64,000 nt of DNA from Gracilibacillus lacisalsi DSM 19029 (lineage in GTDB: Bacteria > Bacillota > Bacilli > Bacillales > Amphibacillaceae). A model generated the notes under the pieces. That model was not told the origin of the DNA. It saw only the letters and a program-made list of their open reading frames with translations, and made no database searches. The position numbers and the translations under genes are program-made. Below, one piece after another: positions 42,052 to 51,663 of this stretch (positions within the stretch are counted from its first letter, which is position 1; the number at the start of each line of letters is the position of its first letter). The DNA is taken from positions 429,483-493,482 of the forward strand of contig NZ_KB898663.1 of the NCBI RefSeq assembly GCF_000377765.1. Reading direction: 5' to 3'.

Positions 42052-42813
42052 ATGATATTAAAAGATAAAGTCGCTATTGTGACCGGTGCTGCATCTGGGA
42101 TGGGAAAAGCTATCGCTGAACGATTTTCAAGTGAAGGGGCAGCGGTTTTACTAGCGGATTTAAATGCTGATGGTGTAAATAATCTTGCCGCAGAACTCGA
42201 AAAAAATGGTGGAAAAGCTAAAGCACTTGAAGTAAATATTGCAAATGCCAACGATATTGACCTGATGATAGAAACGGCTATTCATGAATTCGGCACGTTA
42301 GATATTCTAGTGAATAACGCCGGTATCATGGACGGGTTCGAACCGGTTGGTGAAATTGACGACGATCGTTGGGATTTAATTTTTGATGTGAATACAAAAG
42401 CCGTTATGCGTGCAATGCGCAAATCTGTAGCTATTTTTCTAGAAAAAGGACAAGGAATCATCATTAATACTGCATCTTCTGGTGGTTTAAATGGAGCGCA
42501 TGCTGGTGCAACATATACTGCTTCTAAGCATGCTGTCATTGGTTTAACTAAAAACACAGCGCATATGTATGCACAAAAAGGGATTCGATGTAATGCGATA
42601 GCACCTGGAGCAGTCCAAACCAACATCCAAGGGTCTATGAAAAATATCAGTGAATTTGGTCTGGAACGAACAAAATTATCGCAAAGTCTGATTCCAAACG
42701 TCGGAACACCTGAAGATATCGCTAATGTTGCGTTATTCTTAGCTTCTGAAGAATCTAAATTCATAAATGGTACGACGATTACCGCTGATGGTGGCTGGAC
42801 CTCTGCTTTCTAG
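42052..42813 (+). CDS. SDR-family NAD(P)-dependent oxidoreductase
   Basis: The 253-residue protein has the classical short-chain dehydrogenase motifs: TGAASGMG cofactor loop near residue 9, NNAG near 85, catalytic Ser in TASSGG and YTASK (Tyr-x-x-x-Lys), ending ADGGWTSAF. ATG 42052 is preferred because GGGAGGA lies 7 nt upstream; two earlier ATGs overlap the site. Expression is probably controlled by the divergent TetR regulator. Substrate unknown. Confidence 0.85.
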   Translation: MILKDKVAIVTGAASGMGKAIAERFSSEGAAVLLADLNADGVNNLAAELEKNGGKAKALEVNIANANDIDLMIETAIHEFGTLDILVNNAGIMDGFEPVGEIDDDRWDLIFDVNTKAVMRAMRKSVAIFLEKGQGIIINTASSGGLNGAHAGATYTASKHAVIGLTKNTAHMYAQKGIRCNAIAPGAVQTNIQGSMKNISEFGLERTKLSQSLIPNVGTPEDIANVALFLASEESKFINGTTITADGGWTSAF

Positions 42814-42849
42814 ATAAAGTGAGATTATGTCCGTTTAGGACCGAGATAT

Positions 42850-42885
42850 AAATCGTCATTTCATATGGTGATGGAATGGCGATTT
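42850..42885 (+). terminator. Hairpin after the SDR gene
   Basis: AAATCG-CATT-CAT pairs with ATG-AATG-CGATTT, with two T-G wobbles. No T-run follows, so termination is only probable. Confidence 0.4.
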
Positions 42886-42946
42886 GTCATGATTCCAGAC
42901 TTTCGATCATAGGATGAAATAGCAGCTAAGAACGGAGGTAATGTCG

Positions 42947-44137
42947 ATGAAAATTCAAGTTATACAAGGGGATTCTTTCTGGTACTACAGTCAATTATTT
43001 GGAATCCCTCTTCCTTTAATTATTGCTTCTAACCAACAACTTAACCCTAATCAACTTATGATAGGGCAAGAGGTAAGCATTCCAGGCTACCAAGCTGTGG
43101 CCTATACGATACAAGCGAACGATACGTTATGGTCGATCGCTCAAAGCAATCAAATTCCGGTTGACCTTTTACTACGAATAAATCCAAATGTCCAGCCAAC
43201 ACAACTTCAAATTGGGCAAACAATTACTCTTCCTCAACGAATTACAACTCCAATTATTACCGATGTAAATAACTACACATACGAAAAAATGGTTACAGAT
43301 CTCCAACGACTTATTGAACTTTACCCTTTTATTCAGCAACAATCGATTGGAAATTCAGTATTAGATAAAGAGATAATTGAATTACAAATAGGTAGTGGAT
43401 CAAGACAAAAACATATTAATGGATCTTTTCACGCTCAAGAATGGATCACTACCCCTGTTATTATGCTATTCCTGAATGATTATGCATTAGCATTGACCAA
43501 TCATTCACCAATACGTGGGTTAGATATGTTAACTTACTTTGAATCGAATACGCTCTCTCTTGTTCCAATGGTAAATCCAGATGGTGTTAACCTTGTCATC
43601 AACGGTGCCGAGGCTGCAGGATCACAACAAGATTTTGTACTGTCACTCAATAATGGAAATACCGATTTCTCGGGATGGAAGGCTAATATTAATGGGGTGG
43701 ATCTGAACAATCAATATCCAGCATTATGGGAAACAGAAGCAGCCAGAAAACCGGATTCACCAGCGCCACGAGATTTCCCAGGTTACGAACCATTATCAGA
43801 ACCTGAAGCAATTGCCATGGCTGATTTGGCGAGAGCGCGACCATTTGAAATCATGAACGCTTTTCATACACAAGGTGAAGTGATTTTTTGGGGATATCAA
43901 GGAATGGAGCCACCAGCCTCTGAAACGATTGTTCAAGAATATAGTCGTGTTAGCGGATATGAGGCTGTTCAATATGTTGATAGCTTTGCAGGATACAAGG
44001 ATTGGTTTATACAGGAGTTTCGCAGGCCTGGTTACACTGTCGAGTTAGGATCAGGTATGAACCCACTTCCTATTAGTCAATTTGATGAGATTTACCAAGA
44101 AACATTAGGGATTATGTTGGCCACCCTTTATATGTGA
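42947..44137 (+). CDS. LysM-M14 peptidase (gamma-D-glutamyl-diaminopimelate endopeptidase I-like)
   Basis: Two LysM peptidoglycan-binding domains (about residues 1-48 and 52-98) precede an M14 zinc carboxypeptidase domain. Zinc ligands appear in HAQEW (His-x-x-Glu near 165) and FHTQG (His near 305); NPDGV and the catalytic Glu in TVELG near 375 follow. This order matches Lysinibacillus sphaericus endopeptidase I and Bacillus YqgT, which cut the D-Glu-diaminopimelate bond of cell-wall peptides. No signal peptide is seen, suggesting action in the mother cell or on recycled peptides. ATG 42947 is preferred by site spacing. Confidence 0.88.
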   Translation: MKIQVIQGDSFWYYSQLFGIPLPLIIASNQQLNPNQLMIGQEVSIPGYQAVAYTIQANDTLWSIAQSNQIPVDLLLRINPNVQPTQLQIGQTITLPQRITTPIITDVNNYTYEKMVTDLQRLIELYPFIQQQSIGNSVLDKEIIELQIGSGSRQKHINGSFHAQEWITTPVIMLFLNDYALALTNHSPIRGLDMLTYFESNTLSLVPMVNPDGVNLVINGAEAAGSQQDFVLSLNNGNTDFSGWKANINGVDLNNQYPALWETEAARKPDSPAPRDFPGYEPLSEPEAIAMADLARARPFEIMNAFHTQGEVIFWGYQGMEPPASETIVQEYSRVSGYEAVQYVDSFAGYKDWFIQEFRRPGYTVELGSGMNPLPISQFDEIYQETLGIMLATLYM

Positions 44138-44139
44138 AG

Positions 44140-44164
44140 AAAGCCGTGGTATCACCACGGCTTT
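44140..44164. terminator. Terminator between convergent peptidase and nitroreductase genes
   Basis: AAAGCCGTGGT/ACCACGGCTTT with a 3-nt loop, 2 bp after the peptidase stop and 5 bp from the nitroreductase stop. It can serve both. Confidence 0.8.
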
Positions 44165-44169
44165 ACATA

Positions 44170-44841
44170 TTATACAAATTTCACGATATCATCAAATGGA
44201 CGTCTGCTTTTCTCTGGAGCATCTTGCACACGGTAGCCGAACGCTGCCATCACAGAAATCGAAAAGCTGTCATCGTCTAAAAGTCCCTCTTCACGAAGTA
44301 AGTCGTTCATTTCTTTCATTGGGAAACCTTCAATTGGACAGGAGTCAACACCTATTTGGGCAGCAGCTGTCATCATGTTAGCCAGTGCAATATATGTTTG
44401 CTTGGAAGACCAGTCTAACATGCGTCGATCATCGACCAATAAATCGAAATCCTCTTTCTGGAAGTTTTCAATCATCGGTAATAATCCTTGTAATGCTTCA
44501 TCAGGGTATTGATGTACGTTTTTGTAATGGTCAAGTAGATATTCAGCATCATACTTCGTATCCTTCGCTGTTCTAGCTAAGAATATAACGAAATGACTAG
44601 CATCCATTACTTTCCCTCTTGCTCCCCATGACGTATTTTTAATTTTTTCGCGCAATTCCGGACTTTGAATAACTAAAAATCTCCATGGCTCAATACCAAA
44701 TGAACTTGGAGATAAGTATCCTGTTTCAAGTATGAATCGAAAATCCGCTTCCTCTATTTTTTTATTCGGATCGAATTTTTTCGTTGCATGACGAAAATGC
44801 AGCGCATCGATGATATCCTTTTTGATTTGATTTTTATCCAT
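44170..44841 (-). CDS. NAD(P)H-dependent nitroreductase (YfkO-like)
   Basis: The 223-residue flavoprotein has the family pattern: HFRHATKKFDPNKKI near the N-terminus (FMN phosphate contacts), SPSSFGIEPWRFLVIQ, IALANMMTAAAQIGVDSCPIEGF and AAFGYR at the end. It reduces nitro compounds or quinones using NAD(P)H. Length matches B. subtilis YfkO. It is transcribed alone. Confidence 0.88.
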   Translation of the reverse strand: MDKNQIKKDIIDALHFRHATKKFDPNKKIEEADFRFILETGYLSPSSFGIEPWRFLVIQSPELREKIKNTSWGARGKVMDASHFVIFLARTAKDTKYDAEYLLDHYKNVHQYPDEALQGLLPMIENFQKEDFDLLVDDRRMLDWSSKQTYIALANMMTAAAQIGVDSCPIEGFPMKEMNDLLREEGLLDDDSFSISVMAAFGYRVQDAPEKSRRPFDDIVKFV

Positions 44842-44952
44842 ATTCTGTCACCTCCAAATTACTTCCCCTTTATTATACGAACTCTAGGGAAAAACACATA
44901 ATATTCTGCTTTATGATGCTTGAACTTCTTCGTATTTTTATATTCTATCTTG

Positions 44953-45429
44953 TCAGACTGTTAAATCATTTTCCGATTTTATATCTATTGCTTCTTGTAA
45001 AAGTCGTTGTAAAACTGCAGCAAATACAGCGATTACCATGGAAGCAAAGATAGGGACCATTCCGAATATGATAAGACCTGGAGCATCATCTTTCTCTGCC
45101 ACAAGGTAAACGAACGGAATGATAACGACATACAAGCTGCTGATTGTGATAGCACAATTTTTTATATTCTTTAAAGCTTTAACAGATATTTGCGAGAAAG
45201 CTTTGTTTTTATCAATATAGCTTAAAAGTCTAAAAGCCCAATACAATGCCATGTAAAATGGAATCGCTGATACATACATCCCTATTACAATAGGATATAG
45301 TAAATGGGCATAATCGGGATTTACTGGATTATTAGCTAACTGAACTAATCCAAATAGACACAAAGCTAGAACTGGAATTCCAATAAAAAGAACAGCTATC
45401 TTTAAAAAAAGCGTTGAACCTTGTTTCAT
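44953..45429 (-). CDS. DUF2975 membrane protein
   Basis: The protein of about 158 residues has four hydrophobic helices with the DUF2975 pattern FRLLSYIDKNKAFSQISVKALKNIKNCAI between helices 2 and 3. Such genes are usually followed by a small XRE regulator; none is present downstream here. ATG 45429 is preferred because the GTG at 45438 is part of the GAGGTG site. Function unknown. Confidence 0.8.
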   Translation of the reverse strand: MKQGSTLFLKIAVLFIGIPVLALCLFGLVQLANNPVNPDYAHLLYPIVIGMYVSAIPFYMALYWAFRLLSYIDKNKAFSQISVKALKNIKNCAITISSLYVVIIPFVYLVAEKDDAPGLIIFGMVPIFASMVIAVFAAVLQRLLQEAIDIKSENDLTV

Positions 45430-45554
45430 AAAAAGCACCTCATTTCATTATTCTTCATTTGAATTATAGCATATTTTTATCGTTTAACAATAAATAATTA
45501 CTGTTTTTTGTTATTTTTTTATTGTGATAAATATAAATTACACATATTAAAGAT

Positions 45555-45592
45555 ATAAAAAAGAGCATTCCTTGTTTGTAAAGAAATGCTCT
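45555..45592 (-). terminator. Distal terminator after the aldo/keto reductase gene
   Basis: AGAGCATT/AATGCTCT (45562-45592) with a T-run TTTTTTATA on the minus strand. Confidence 0.75.
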
Positions 45593-45599
45593 AAAAAAA

Positions 45600-45634
45600 C
45601 TAAAGTAGCTGTTCATCTTAGATAAACAGCTACT
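45600..45634 (-). terminator. Proximal terminator after the aldo/keto reductase gene
   Basis: AGTAGCTGTT/AACAGCTACT (45604-45634) followed on the minus strand by TTAGTTTTTTT, 5 bp past the stop. It forms a tandem with the hairpin at 45562. Confidence 0.8.
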
Positions 45635-45639
45635 ATTTC

Positions 45640-46557
45640 TTACGGCAACTTATTCCCCGCAATCCGATACAAGTCATACCATTCTTCTCTTGTCAGATTT
45701 ACTTCTGATGCTTTCGCAATATTTTGCAGGCGTTCTGGATTCATAGTACCTACAATAGGCTGCATTCTAGCTGGATGACGTAAGATCCATGCAATTGCAA
45801 TCGCTGATTTCGTGACACCCTTTTTCTCTGCATACTCTTGTAATTTTTCATTTAATATTGGGAATTGATCATTATCTACAAATACACCCTCAAAGAAACC
45901 ATGTTGGAATGGGGACCATGGCTGGATCGTCATATTATGAAGACGACTGTAATCCAAGACTCCTCCATCGCGAACAATCGCCGGATCATGCTCCATATTT
46001 ACGTTAAGCCCCGCATCGATCATTGGTGTAAACATCAAGCTTAATTGCAGCTGGTTAGCTACTAAGTCTTGCTCGACATATTTTTTCAGTAATTCGATTT
46101 GGGTCGGATTTTGATTACTTACCCCGAAGTGGCGAACCTTTCCACTTTGCTTTAACTCATTAAATGCTTCTGCCACTTCTTCTGGTTCAACTAGTGTGTC
46201 TGGCCTATGTAATAAAAGCACATCTAAATAATCTGTTTTTAATCTTTTTAAACTGCCTTCCACTGAGGCAAGAATATGTTCTTTGGAAAAATCAAAAAAG
46301 CCGTCACGAATCCCACATTTCGATTGAATCACCATTTTTTCTCTAATAGATGGGTTCATATTAATCGCATCAGCGAAAATTTCTTCTGATTTACCGCCAC
46401 CATAAATATCAGCATGATCAAAAAAGTCTATCCCTAGCTCTAGCGCATTTTCAATCACACGATTTGCATCTTGCTTGGACAATTGGTCCATTCGCATACA
46501 GCCTAACGAAATTTCACTAACTTGCAAACCACTGTTACCTAATTCAAGCTTCTTCAT
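45640..46557 (-). CDS. Aldo/keto reductase (YcsN-like)
   Basis: The protein of about 305 residues has the AKR catalytic tetrad in order: Asp in FFDHADIYGGG (with Tyr), Lys in VIQSKCGI and His in LLLHRPD. Phosphate-binding residues near PIVGTMNPERLQ follow. It should reduce aldehydes or ketones with NADPH. ATG 46557 has a GGAGAGGTG site; the open frame extends 11 codons further without one. It is transcribed alone with two terminators. Confidence 0.88.
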   Translation of the reverse strand: MKKLELGNSGLQVSEISLGCMRMDQLSKQDANRVIENALELGIDFFDHADIYGGGKSEEIFADAINMNPSIREKMVIQSKCGIRDGFFDFSKEHILASVEGSLKRLKTDYLDVLLLHRPDTLVEPEEVAEAFNELKQSGKVRHFGVSNQNPTQIELLKKYVEQDLVANQLQLSLMFTPMIDAGLNVNMEHDPAIVRDGGVLDYSRLHNMTIQPWSPFQHGFFEGVFVDNDQFPILNEKLQEYAEKKGVTKSAIAIAWILRHPARMQPIVGTMNPERLQNIAKASEVNLTREEWYDLYRIAGNKLP

Positions 46558-46617
46558 CACTCTCACCTCTCCTATCAAATCTAGTCTCATTTTAGCATAG
46601 AGATATAATGTAAGCGA

Positions 46618-47703
46618 TTATATTGCTTGATGATGATAGTTCTTGGTTACTGTATTACGTGGCACTGACAGATGAATATATACCGCTTCGCCTAAAGAAA
46701 ATTGTTGTGATACATCAGTATGAACAGCCCATGTTTGGTCTGCTACTTCTAACGTATAGTAAATTTCTTTCCCTTGAAACTGTACACTAGTAATCAGTCC
46801 AGGTAAGCCACTGCCACTTTCATTCTCTTTAGATAGTCTAAACTGTTCCGGCCGTACTGGATAAATGTTTTGTTCTTTCATAGCCGAAACGACACCTGTA
46901 TCTGGCCAGCGGATATCGGAAGCTAACGAAGGGACAAAATGCTTCTCGTGCCAGACACCTTCTACTAAATTAGCTTTTCCTACAAAACGTGCAACAAATG
47001 GGGAAACTGGTTTCGTATAGATGTCACTAGGTGTACCGATTTGTTCTATTTCCCCTTGGTTCATTACAACAATGCGGTCTGCCATTGCCAAAGCTTCACC
47101 TTGATCGTGTGTCACATAGACAATCGTTGCCTTTGTTAACTGATGTAAAGCTTGGATTTCACTGCGCATTTCCATTCTCAGTTCGGCATCTAGATTACTT
47201 AGTGGTTCATCCATCAATAATAATTCAGGTTGAGGTGCAATTGCCCGAGCTAATGCCACACGTTGTTTCTGTCCACCAGATAATTCGTTAGGCATCCGCT
47301 CAGCAAACGCCTCTAAATCCACCATTTTTAACACCTCATTAATTCGTTCATGTTGATTCTTTTTTATTTCTTTTCTGACAAATCGATGATGCATTAATGG
47401 AAAACGGATATGTTCTTGCACATTTAAGTGCGGCCATAATGCAAAAGATTGAAAGACCATCCCGATATTTCGATGTTCAGGTGGTAATGTTTGCTGCGGA
47501 TTACCAACTACATTATTACCGATCACGATTTCTCCTTCACTCGGCGATAGAAAACCTGCTAATAACCGAAGTAATGTTGTTTTGCCACAACCAGAAGGAC
47601 CTAAAATCGCAATAAATTCTCCTTCCCTTACTTGCAAATTTATTTTTTTAAGTGCTTGAAATCCGTCAAATTCTTTACTTAGTTGATTAATTGCTATTGT
47701 CAT
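46618..47703 (-). CDS. Ferric-iron-type ABC importer ATPase (FbpC-like)
   Basis: The ATPase has Walker A GPSGCGKTT (about 35-43), signature LSGGQKQR, Walker B LLLMDEPLSN and switch VTHDQ. A C-terminal TOBE regulatory region (about 265-360; YPVRPEQFRLSK) is typical of FbpC/PotA-type ATPases. The ATG at 47703 overlaps the permease stop (ATGA); an open upstream extension is inside the permease gene. It energises the permease and binding protein of the same operon. Confidence 0.85.
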   Translation of the reverse strand: MTIAINQLSKEFDGFQALKKINLQVREGEFIAILGPSGCGKTTLLRLLAGFLSPSEGEIVIGNNVVGNPQQTLPPEHRNIGMVFQSFALWPHLNVQEHIRFPLMHHRFVRKEIKKNQHERINEVLKMVDLEAFAERMPNELSGGQKQRVALARAIAPQPELLLMDEPLSNLDAELRMEMRSEIQALHQLTKATIVYVTHDQGEALAMADRIVVMNQGEIEQIGTPSDIYTKPVSPFVARFVGKANLVEGVWHEKHFVPSLASDIRWPDTGVVSAMKEQNIYPVRPEQFRLSKENESGSGLPGLITSVQFQGKEIYYTLEVADQTWAVHTDVSQQFSLGEAVYIHLSVPRNTVTKNYHHQAI

Positions 47704-49424
47704 TTGACGTTTGCCACCTTTCTGTTCCAAAAGTATTGAAGCACATATAATGTGATAAAACCACATAAGATGAAGGCGATGATCAAACTGGAAAAGGCTG
47801 TTGAGTAAGTGGTATAACCAGATTGCTCAAAACTAAAAATAACTACACCGATTGTTTCGCTATTACTTGACCATAATAAAGAAGATACTGTTAATTCGGT
47901 TAATGCTGTGAGGAAAACCAAGAATGCCCCACTTAGCACACTCGGTAATAACAGCGGAATTAATATTTTTCGCCATTTCGACCAGCCGTTCGAGCCACTC
48001 ACCATTGCCGCTTCTTCCATGGACACATCTACTTGCATAATAGCCGTAATACTTCCCCTTACCTGCAAAATTAAGAATCTAGTAACATAAGCGATAAAAA
48101 GTATCATCACTGATCCATATATTCCTGGATTCCAGCCAGGTACAGGCTCCATCCAAGCAAAAATCATCGCTAACGCCATTACGGTACCTGGTAATGCATA
48201 TGGTAAACTAATCGACATTTCTGAGAATTGGCTCCAACGATTTGGTTTCCGAACACGGTAATATGCAAAGGCCGTACCGATGACCACGCCAATAATAGTG
48301 GTTACTAGCGCTAGTTGCAGACTGTTTCCGATTGCTCGTTTTGCCTTTGGACTGTTTTCTAAGACAAATTGATAGTTTTTCAGACTGATATTCTCCCATG
48401 TGAAGTCCAATCCATACGCTGCTAATAAAGAAGTCATTAACATCGAAATAAATGGTACTAAACTCGTTAACAAGAAAAAGCTCCATAATAGAAACTCTAT
48501 CAAGTTTTTAGCTTTACCAAGCTGCACGCGAGGCTTTTTGTCCTCTACTGTTGTCTCCAAACGTTTAGACTTTTTTAACAACAGCCATTGCACCAATGTA
48601 CCACATAAAGCAATAATCCCAAGCAAAACAGAAAGTGTCGCAGCCCGTTGAAATGCTGACGGCCCAAAACCAACTACTTGCTGATAAATATAGGTACTTA
48701 ATACATCAATTTGTGCAGGTATCCCCAAAAAAGCTGGAATACCAAAATTGTCAAGGTTAGCAAGAAAAGCTAGGAAACCACCACTCGCTATTCCTGGGAG
48801 AGCCAATGGTACCGTTACTTTCAAAAAGGTTCTCCAGCCACTTGCACCAGATACACGTGCCGCTTGTTCTACTTCACGCGGCACCTTACGAAATACACTT
48901 ACAGATAGCAAGTACACTAATGGATAATGAGAAAATCCCAATACAAAAATGATCCCACCCATACTGTATAAATTAATAGGTTCCAGTGAAAAAGGTAGAA
49001 CCGATACTAATTTTCCATAAAGACCATTTGCACCTAAAAATTGTGTCCATGCTAATGTCGATATATAAGACGGGATCACAAAAGGTAAAATAATAAACAC
49101 CTGCATCCATTTCTTGGCACGTATATCTGTATAGGCAACGAGCCATGCCAGTAACACGCCTAATATTACCGAAATAGCAGTGGAACCTATGACGATCAGA
49201 ATAGTGTCCGTTAATACGGACCAAGTCTTGCTATCTTGTAATATATCGGCATAGTTTTGCAATGATAGCTGACTGTCTACTTGAAAACTTAGCAAAACCA
49301 ATCGTAAAACTGGTACTAAAAAGAAAATAATAATCGCCAGTAAGGCAATAATTTTAATAAATTTCACTTTAAACAGAGAAGATAATGCACGAATCGGCAT
49401 TATCTCCTTGGACATATTTTTCAT
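47700..49424 (-). CDS. Ferric-iron-type ABC permease (FbpB-like, fused double domain)
   Basis: The 574-residue permease is a fusion of two binding-protein-dependent transport domains with about twelve helices. Two EAA loops are visible: PREVEQAARVSGASGWRTFLKVTVPLALPG and DVSMEEAAMVSGSNGWSKWRKILIPLLLPS. This single-chain layout is typical of FbpB/SfuB and of some 2-aminoethylphosphonate and phosphoglycerate importers. It lies 12 bp after the binding-protein gene. Confidence 0.85.
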   Translation of the reverse strand: MKNMSKEIMPIRALSSLFKVKFIKIIALLAIIIFFLVPVLRLVLLSFQVDSQLSLQNYADILQDSKTWSVLTDTILIVIGSTAISVILGVLLAWLVAYTDIRAKKWMQVFIILPFVIPSYISTLAWTQFLGANGLYGKLVSVLPFSLEPINLYSMGGIIFVLGFSHYPLVYLLSVSVFRKVPREVEQAARVSGASGWRTFLKVTVPLALPGIASGGFLAFLANLDNFGIPAFLGIPAQIDVLSTYIYQQVVGFGPSAFQRAATLSVLLGIIALCGTLVQWLLLKKSKRLETTVEDKKPRVQLGKAKNLIEFLLWSFFLLTSLVPFISMLMTSLLAAYGLDFTWENISLKNYQFVLENSPKAKRAIGNSLQLALVTTIIGVVIGTAFAYYRVRKPNRWSQFSEMSISLPYALPGTVMALAMIFAWMEPVPGWNPGIYGSVMILFIAYVTRFLILQVRGSITAIMQVDVSMEEAAMVSGSNGWSKWRKILIPLLLPSVLSGAFLVFLTALTELTVSSLLWSSNSETIGVVIFSFEQSGYTTYSTAFSSLIIAFILCGFITLYVLQYFWNRKVANVK

Positions 49425-49436
49425 TCTTGACTCATC

Positions 49437-50438
49437 CTATTCTCCAAACAATTCAGTAAAACGTTCTTTATCTTCTTCTCTTGCTTGATACAATTCATTA
49501 ATATCTGCATCCAATACATTCATCTCATCAATAGTCTTCAATCCCTCTGGTGCCTCGACACCTTCACGGATCGGTGTATAGCCAATGTCCTTTGCTAATT
49601 CTTGTCCTTCTTCAGACAGGACAAAATCAACAAACGCTTGGGCTGCTTCTTGATTTTGCGCATCTTTCATAATACCAATTGGCTCTGTAATAACCGGAAC
49701 CCCTTCATCAGGATAAACTAATGTAACTGGAGAACCTTCTGCTTCTGCACGCGCGACAATAAAGTCTACAACCATTCCATAATCAACTTCTCCATCTGCT
49801 ACTGCTTGCAGAACTCCTCCATTTCCTTGCGTAACGGTCGGATTATTTGCTTGCAGATTTTCATAAAATTCCCAGCCAAATTGATCATTTCGGGTAAACA
49901 CTCCTAAATTATATGCCGCTGCTCCAGAATATAACGGACTAGGCATTGCTAAATTATCTGTTGCCTCTGTTAAAGCATTCCATGAAGTTGGAAGTTCTGA
50001 AACATTATTGGTGTTGACAACCATTGCCGTTGACATTACCTTCGTTCCAGCATACATATGATCTGGGTCAACAAAATTGTCTGGAATAGCTTCTAATTCA
50101 GGCGATTCATAAGCTTGCAGCATTTCTTGTTCCTTTAAACTTTCAAATGTTACTGCATCTGCAACAAGCAAAACATCTGCTTGTACATCACCAGCTTGCG
50201 CCTCTGCTTGTACTTTACTGATTACCTCTTCTGTTCCAGAACGATATGTAGAAACAGTTACATCTGGATATTGTTGATTAAAAGCTTCCACTAATTGCTC
50301 GGCATCAACATCAGGTTGAGATGTATAGAACGATAATTCTCCTGATACTCCGTCTTCTTCTCCCGATGTGCTATCAGAACAAGCAGCAAGTAATAATAGA
50401 GTGATAAATAAAATAATAGAAGATTTAAATTTAAACAT
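49437..50438 (-). CDS. Ferric-iron-type ABC substrate-binding lipoprotein (FbpA-like)
   Basis: A lipoprotein signal (MFKFKSSIILFITLLLL, lipobox LAAC) precedes a SBP_bac_6 fold with LSFYTSQPDVDAEQLVEAF, DVLLVADAVTFESLKEQ, PSPLYSGAAAYNLG and PIGIMKDAQNQEAAQAFVDF. Iron(III) is the commonest ligand in this family; other small anions are possible and no clear Fur box was found. ATG 50438 follows AAAGGAGAGG; the 26-codon open extension upstream is not signal-like. Confidence 0.82.
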   Translation of the reverse strand: MFKFKSSIILFITLLLLAACSDSTSGEEDGVSGELSFYTSQPDVDAEQLVEAFNQQYPDVTVSTYRSGTEEVISKVQAEAQAGDVQADVLLVADAVTFESLKEQEMLQAYESPELEAIPDNFVDPDHMYAGTKVMSTAMVVNTNNVSELPTSWNALTEATDNLAMPSPLYSGAAAYNLGVFTRNDQFGWEFYENLQANNPTVTQGNGGVLQAVADGEVDYGMVVDFIVARAEAEGSPVTLVYPDEGVPVITEPIGIMKDAQNQEAAQAFVDFVLSEEGQELAKDIGYTPIREGVEAPEGLKTIDEMNVLDADINELYQAREEDKERFTELFGE

Positions 50439-50652
50439 GGTATGATTCCTCTCCTTTACAGTTTGTCTGTTAATTAGTCTGTATTGATTATTGTACAGGC
50501 TGACTATTAATAACAATTAAACGGAATGTATGGAATTTGTTAAGTACGTGTAAAGGAAGAATAAGGTAATCGTGTGGTTGAAGGGGGGTTTGATGAGAGA
50601 ATGTAAATTTGTTTACATTTCTTTAAAACAACGGAGCTAATTATTTCATAGA

Positions 50653-50686
50653 TGAAAAAGCTGACTGAAAGTAAAATCAGTCAGCT
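50653..50686 (-). terminator. scr operon terminator
   Basis: AGCTGACTGA/TCAGTCAGCT with an 8-nt loop is followed on the minus strand by TTTTTCATC. About 95 bp beyond the scrK stop. Confidence 0.8.
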
Positions 50687-50708
50687 AAAACTAATCAATA
50701 GCTGTTTC

Positions 50709-50738
50709 CATAATAAAGGGACTGTACCCTTTATTATG
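50709..50738 (-). other. Perfect 12-bp hairpin downstream of scrK
   Basis: CATAATAAAGGG and its exact complement enclose a 6-nt loop, with no T-run on the minus strand. It lies between the scrK stop and the terminator and may protect the transcript end. Confidence 0.6.
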
Positions 50739-50780
50739 ATTTCGATTATGGTCTAAACAATGACTTATATAGTAATAAGA

Positions 50781-51653
50781 TTATTCCTGCATCGCCAAAT
50801 ACAAAGCACCTTTTACTCCTGCTTCATCAGTCAATCCAGGCGATACGATATAACGATCGATTTCTTTTTCTGTTAAATATGGCGAACTGACATAGCCATT
50901 AAGCATTTCTAGTACATTTCTTCGGATCAAAGGAAAGAGCTGTTGTTGTTTCATGACGCCGCCACCCATAATAATCCGCTCTGGTGATAAAATGTAAATA
51001 TAGCTAGTCAATGCTTGTGCCAAATAAAAGGCTTCCATTTCCCAGACTTTTTGATCATCTGCAAGTTCATGACCTTTCTTTCCCCATCTTTTTTCTAAGG
51101 AAGGGCCGGCAGCAACACCTTCAAGACAGTCATCATGATAAGGGCAAGTACCTTCATAGGTATCTTCCGGATGACGACGGACTTTAATATGTCCCATTTC
51201 CGGATGGGATAATCCTTTTAATGTTTGTCCATGGAAATACGCTCCCGCACCAATACCAGTACCAACTGTAATATATAAGCAAGTATCTACATCTGTGGCA
51301 TTTCCCCATTTCGCTTCCGACATCGCTGCTACGTTTACGTCCGTATCAATGATGATCGGGACACCTAAACCTTCCTTTAATTTGGCTCCTAAGGGATAAT
51401 CCACCCAGTCTGTTTTTGGTGTTTTTTGTAATTGACCATACGCAGGACTAGTTTCATTAATATCAATCGGACCAAAGCCTCCAAGACCAAGGCGTTTGAT
51501 ACCTTTGCCTTCGAAGAAAGCCAACACTTTTGGCACGGTAATATTAGGATGTTCCGTTGGAATAACCTCTTTTTCAAGAATGTCACCTTGATCATTACCT
51601 ATGGCTAAAACAAATTTAGTTCCTCCAGCTTCAATTGCACCTAACTTCAACAC
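50781..51653 (-). CDS. scrK: Fructokinase (ROK family)
   Basis: The 290-residue ROK kinase has the N-terminal ATP motif GAIEAGGTKFVLA, DTDVNVAA, VGTGIGAG, the sugar motif GLSHPEMGHIKV with the zinc-binding His-Cys cluster (CPYHDDCLEG), and GGGVMKQ. It phosphorylates the fructose released by ScrB to fructose 6-phosphate. It follows scrB by 10 bp as the last gene of the sucrose operon. Confidence 0.9.
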   Translation of the reverse strand: MLKLGAIEAGGTKFVLAIGNDQGDILEKEVIPTEHPNITVPKVLAFFEGKGIKRLGLGGFGPIDINETSPAYGQLQKTPKTDWVDYPLGAKLKEGLGVPIIIDTDVNVAAMSEAKWGNATDVDTCLYITVGTGIGAGAYFHGQTLKGLSHPEMGHIKVRRHPEDTYEGTCPYHDDCLEGVAAGPSLEKRWGKKGHELADDQKVWEMEAFYLAQALTSYIYILSPERIIMGGGVMKQQQLFPLIRRNVLEMLNGYVSSPYLTEKEIDRYIVSPGLTDEAGVKGALYLAMQE

Positions 51654-51663
51654 GGTTACCTCC

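Larger units (their letters stand above)
50439..50780. other. 342-bp non-coding region: importer promoter side and scr terminators
   Basis: The left part is the upstream region of the iron-type importer (a TACAAT -10 candidate on the minus strand, no convincing -35). The right part holds the scrK terminator (50659-50686) and a perfect 12-bp hairpin (50709-50738). No gene is seen. Confidence 0.6.

Noticed and set aside
50439..50520. Fur box before the iron-type importer
   Set aside because: TAATTGTTATTAATAG on the minus strand keeps only part of the 7-1-7 Fur pattern; too weak to claim.
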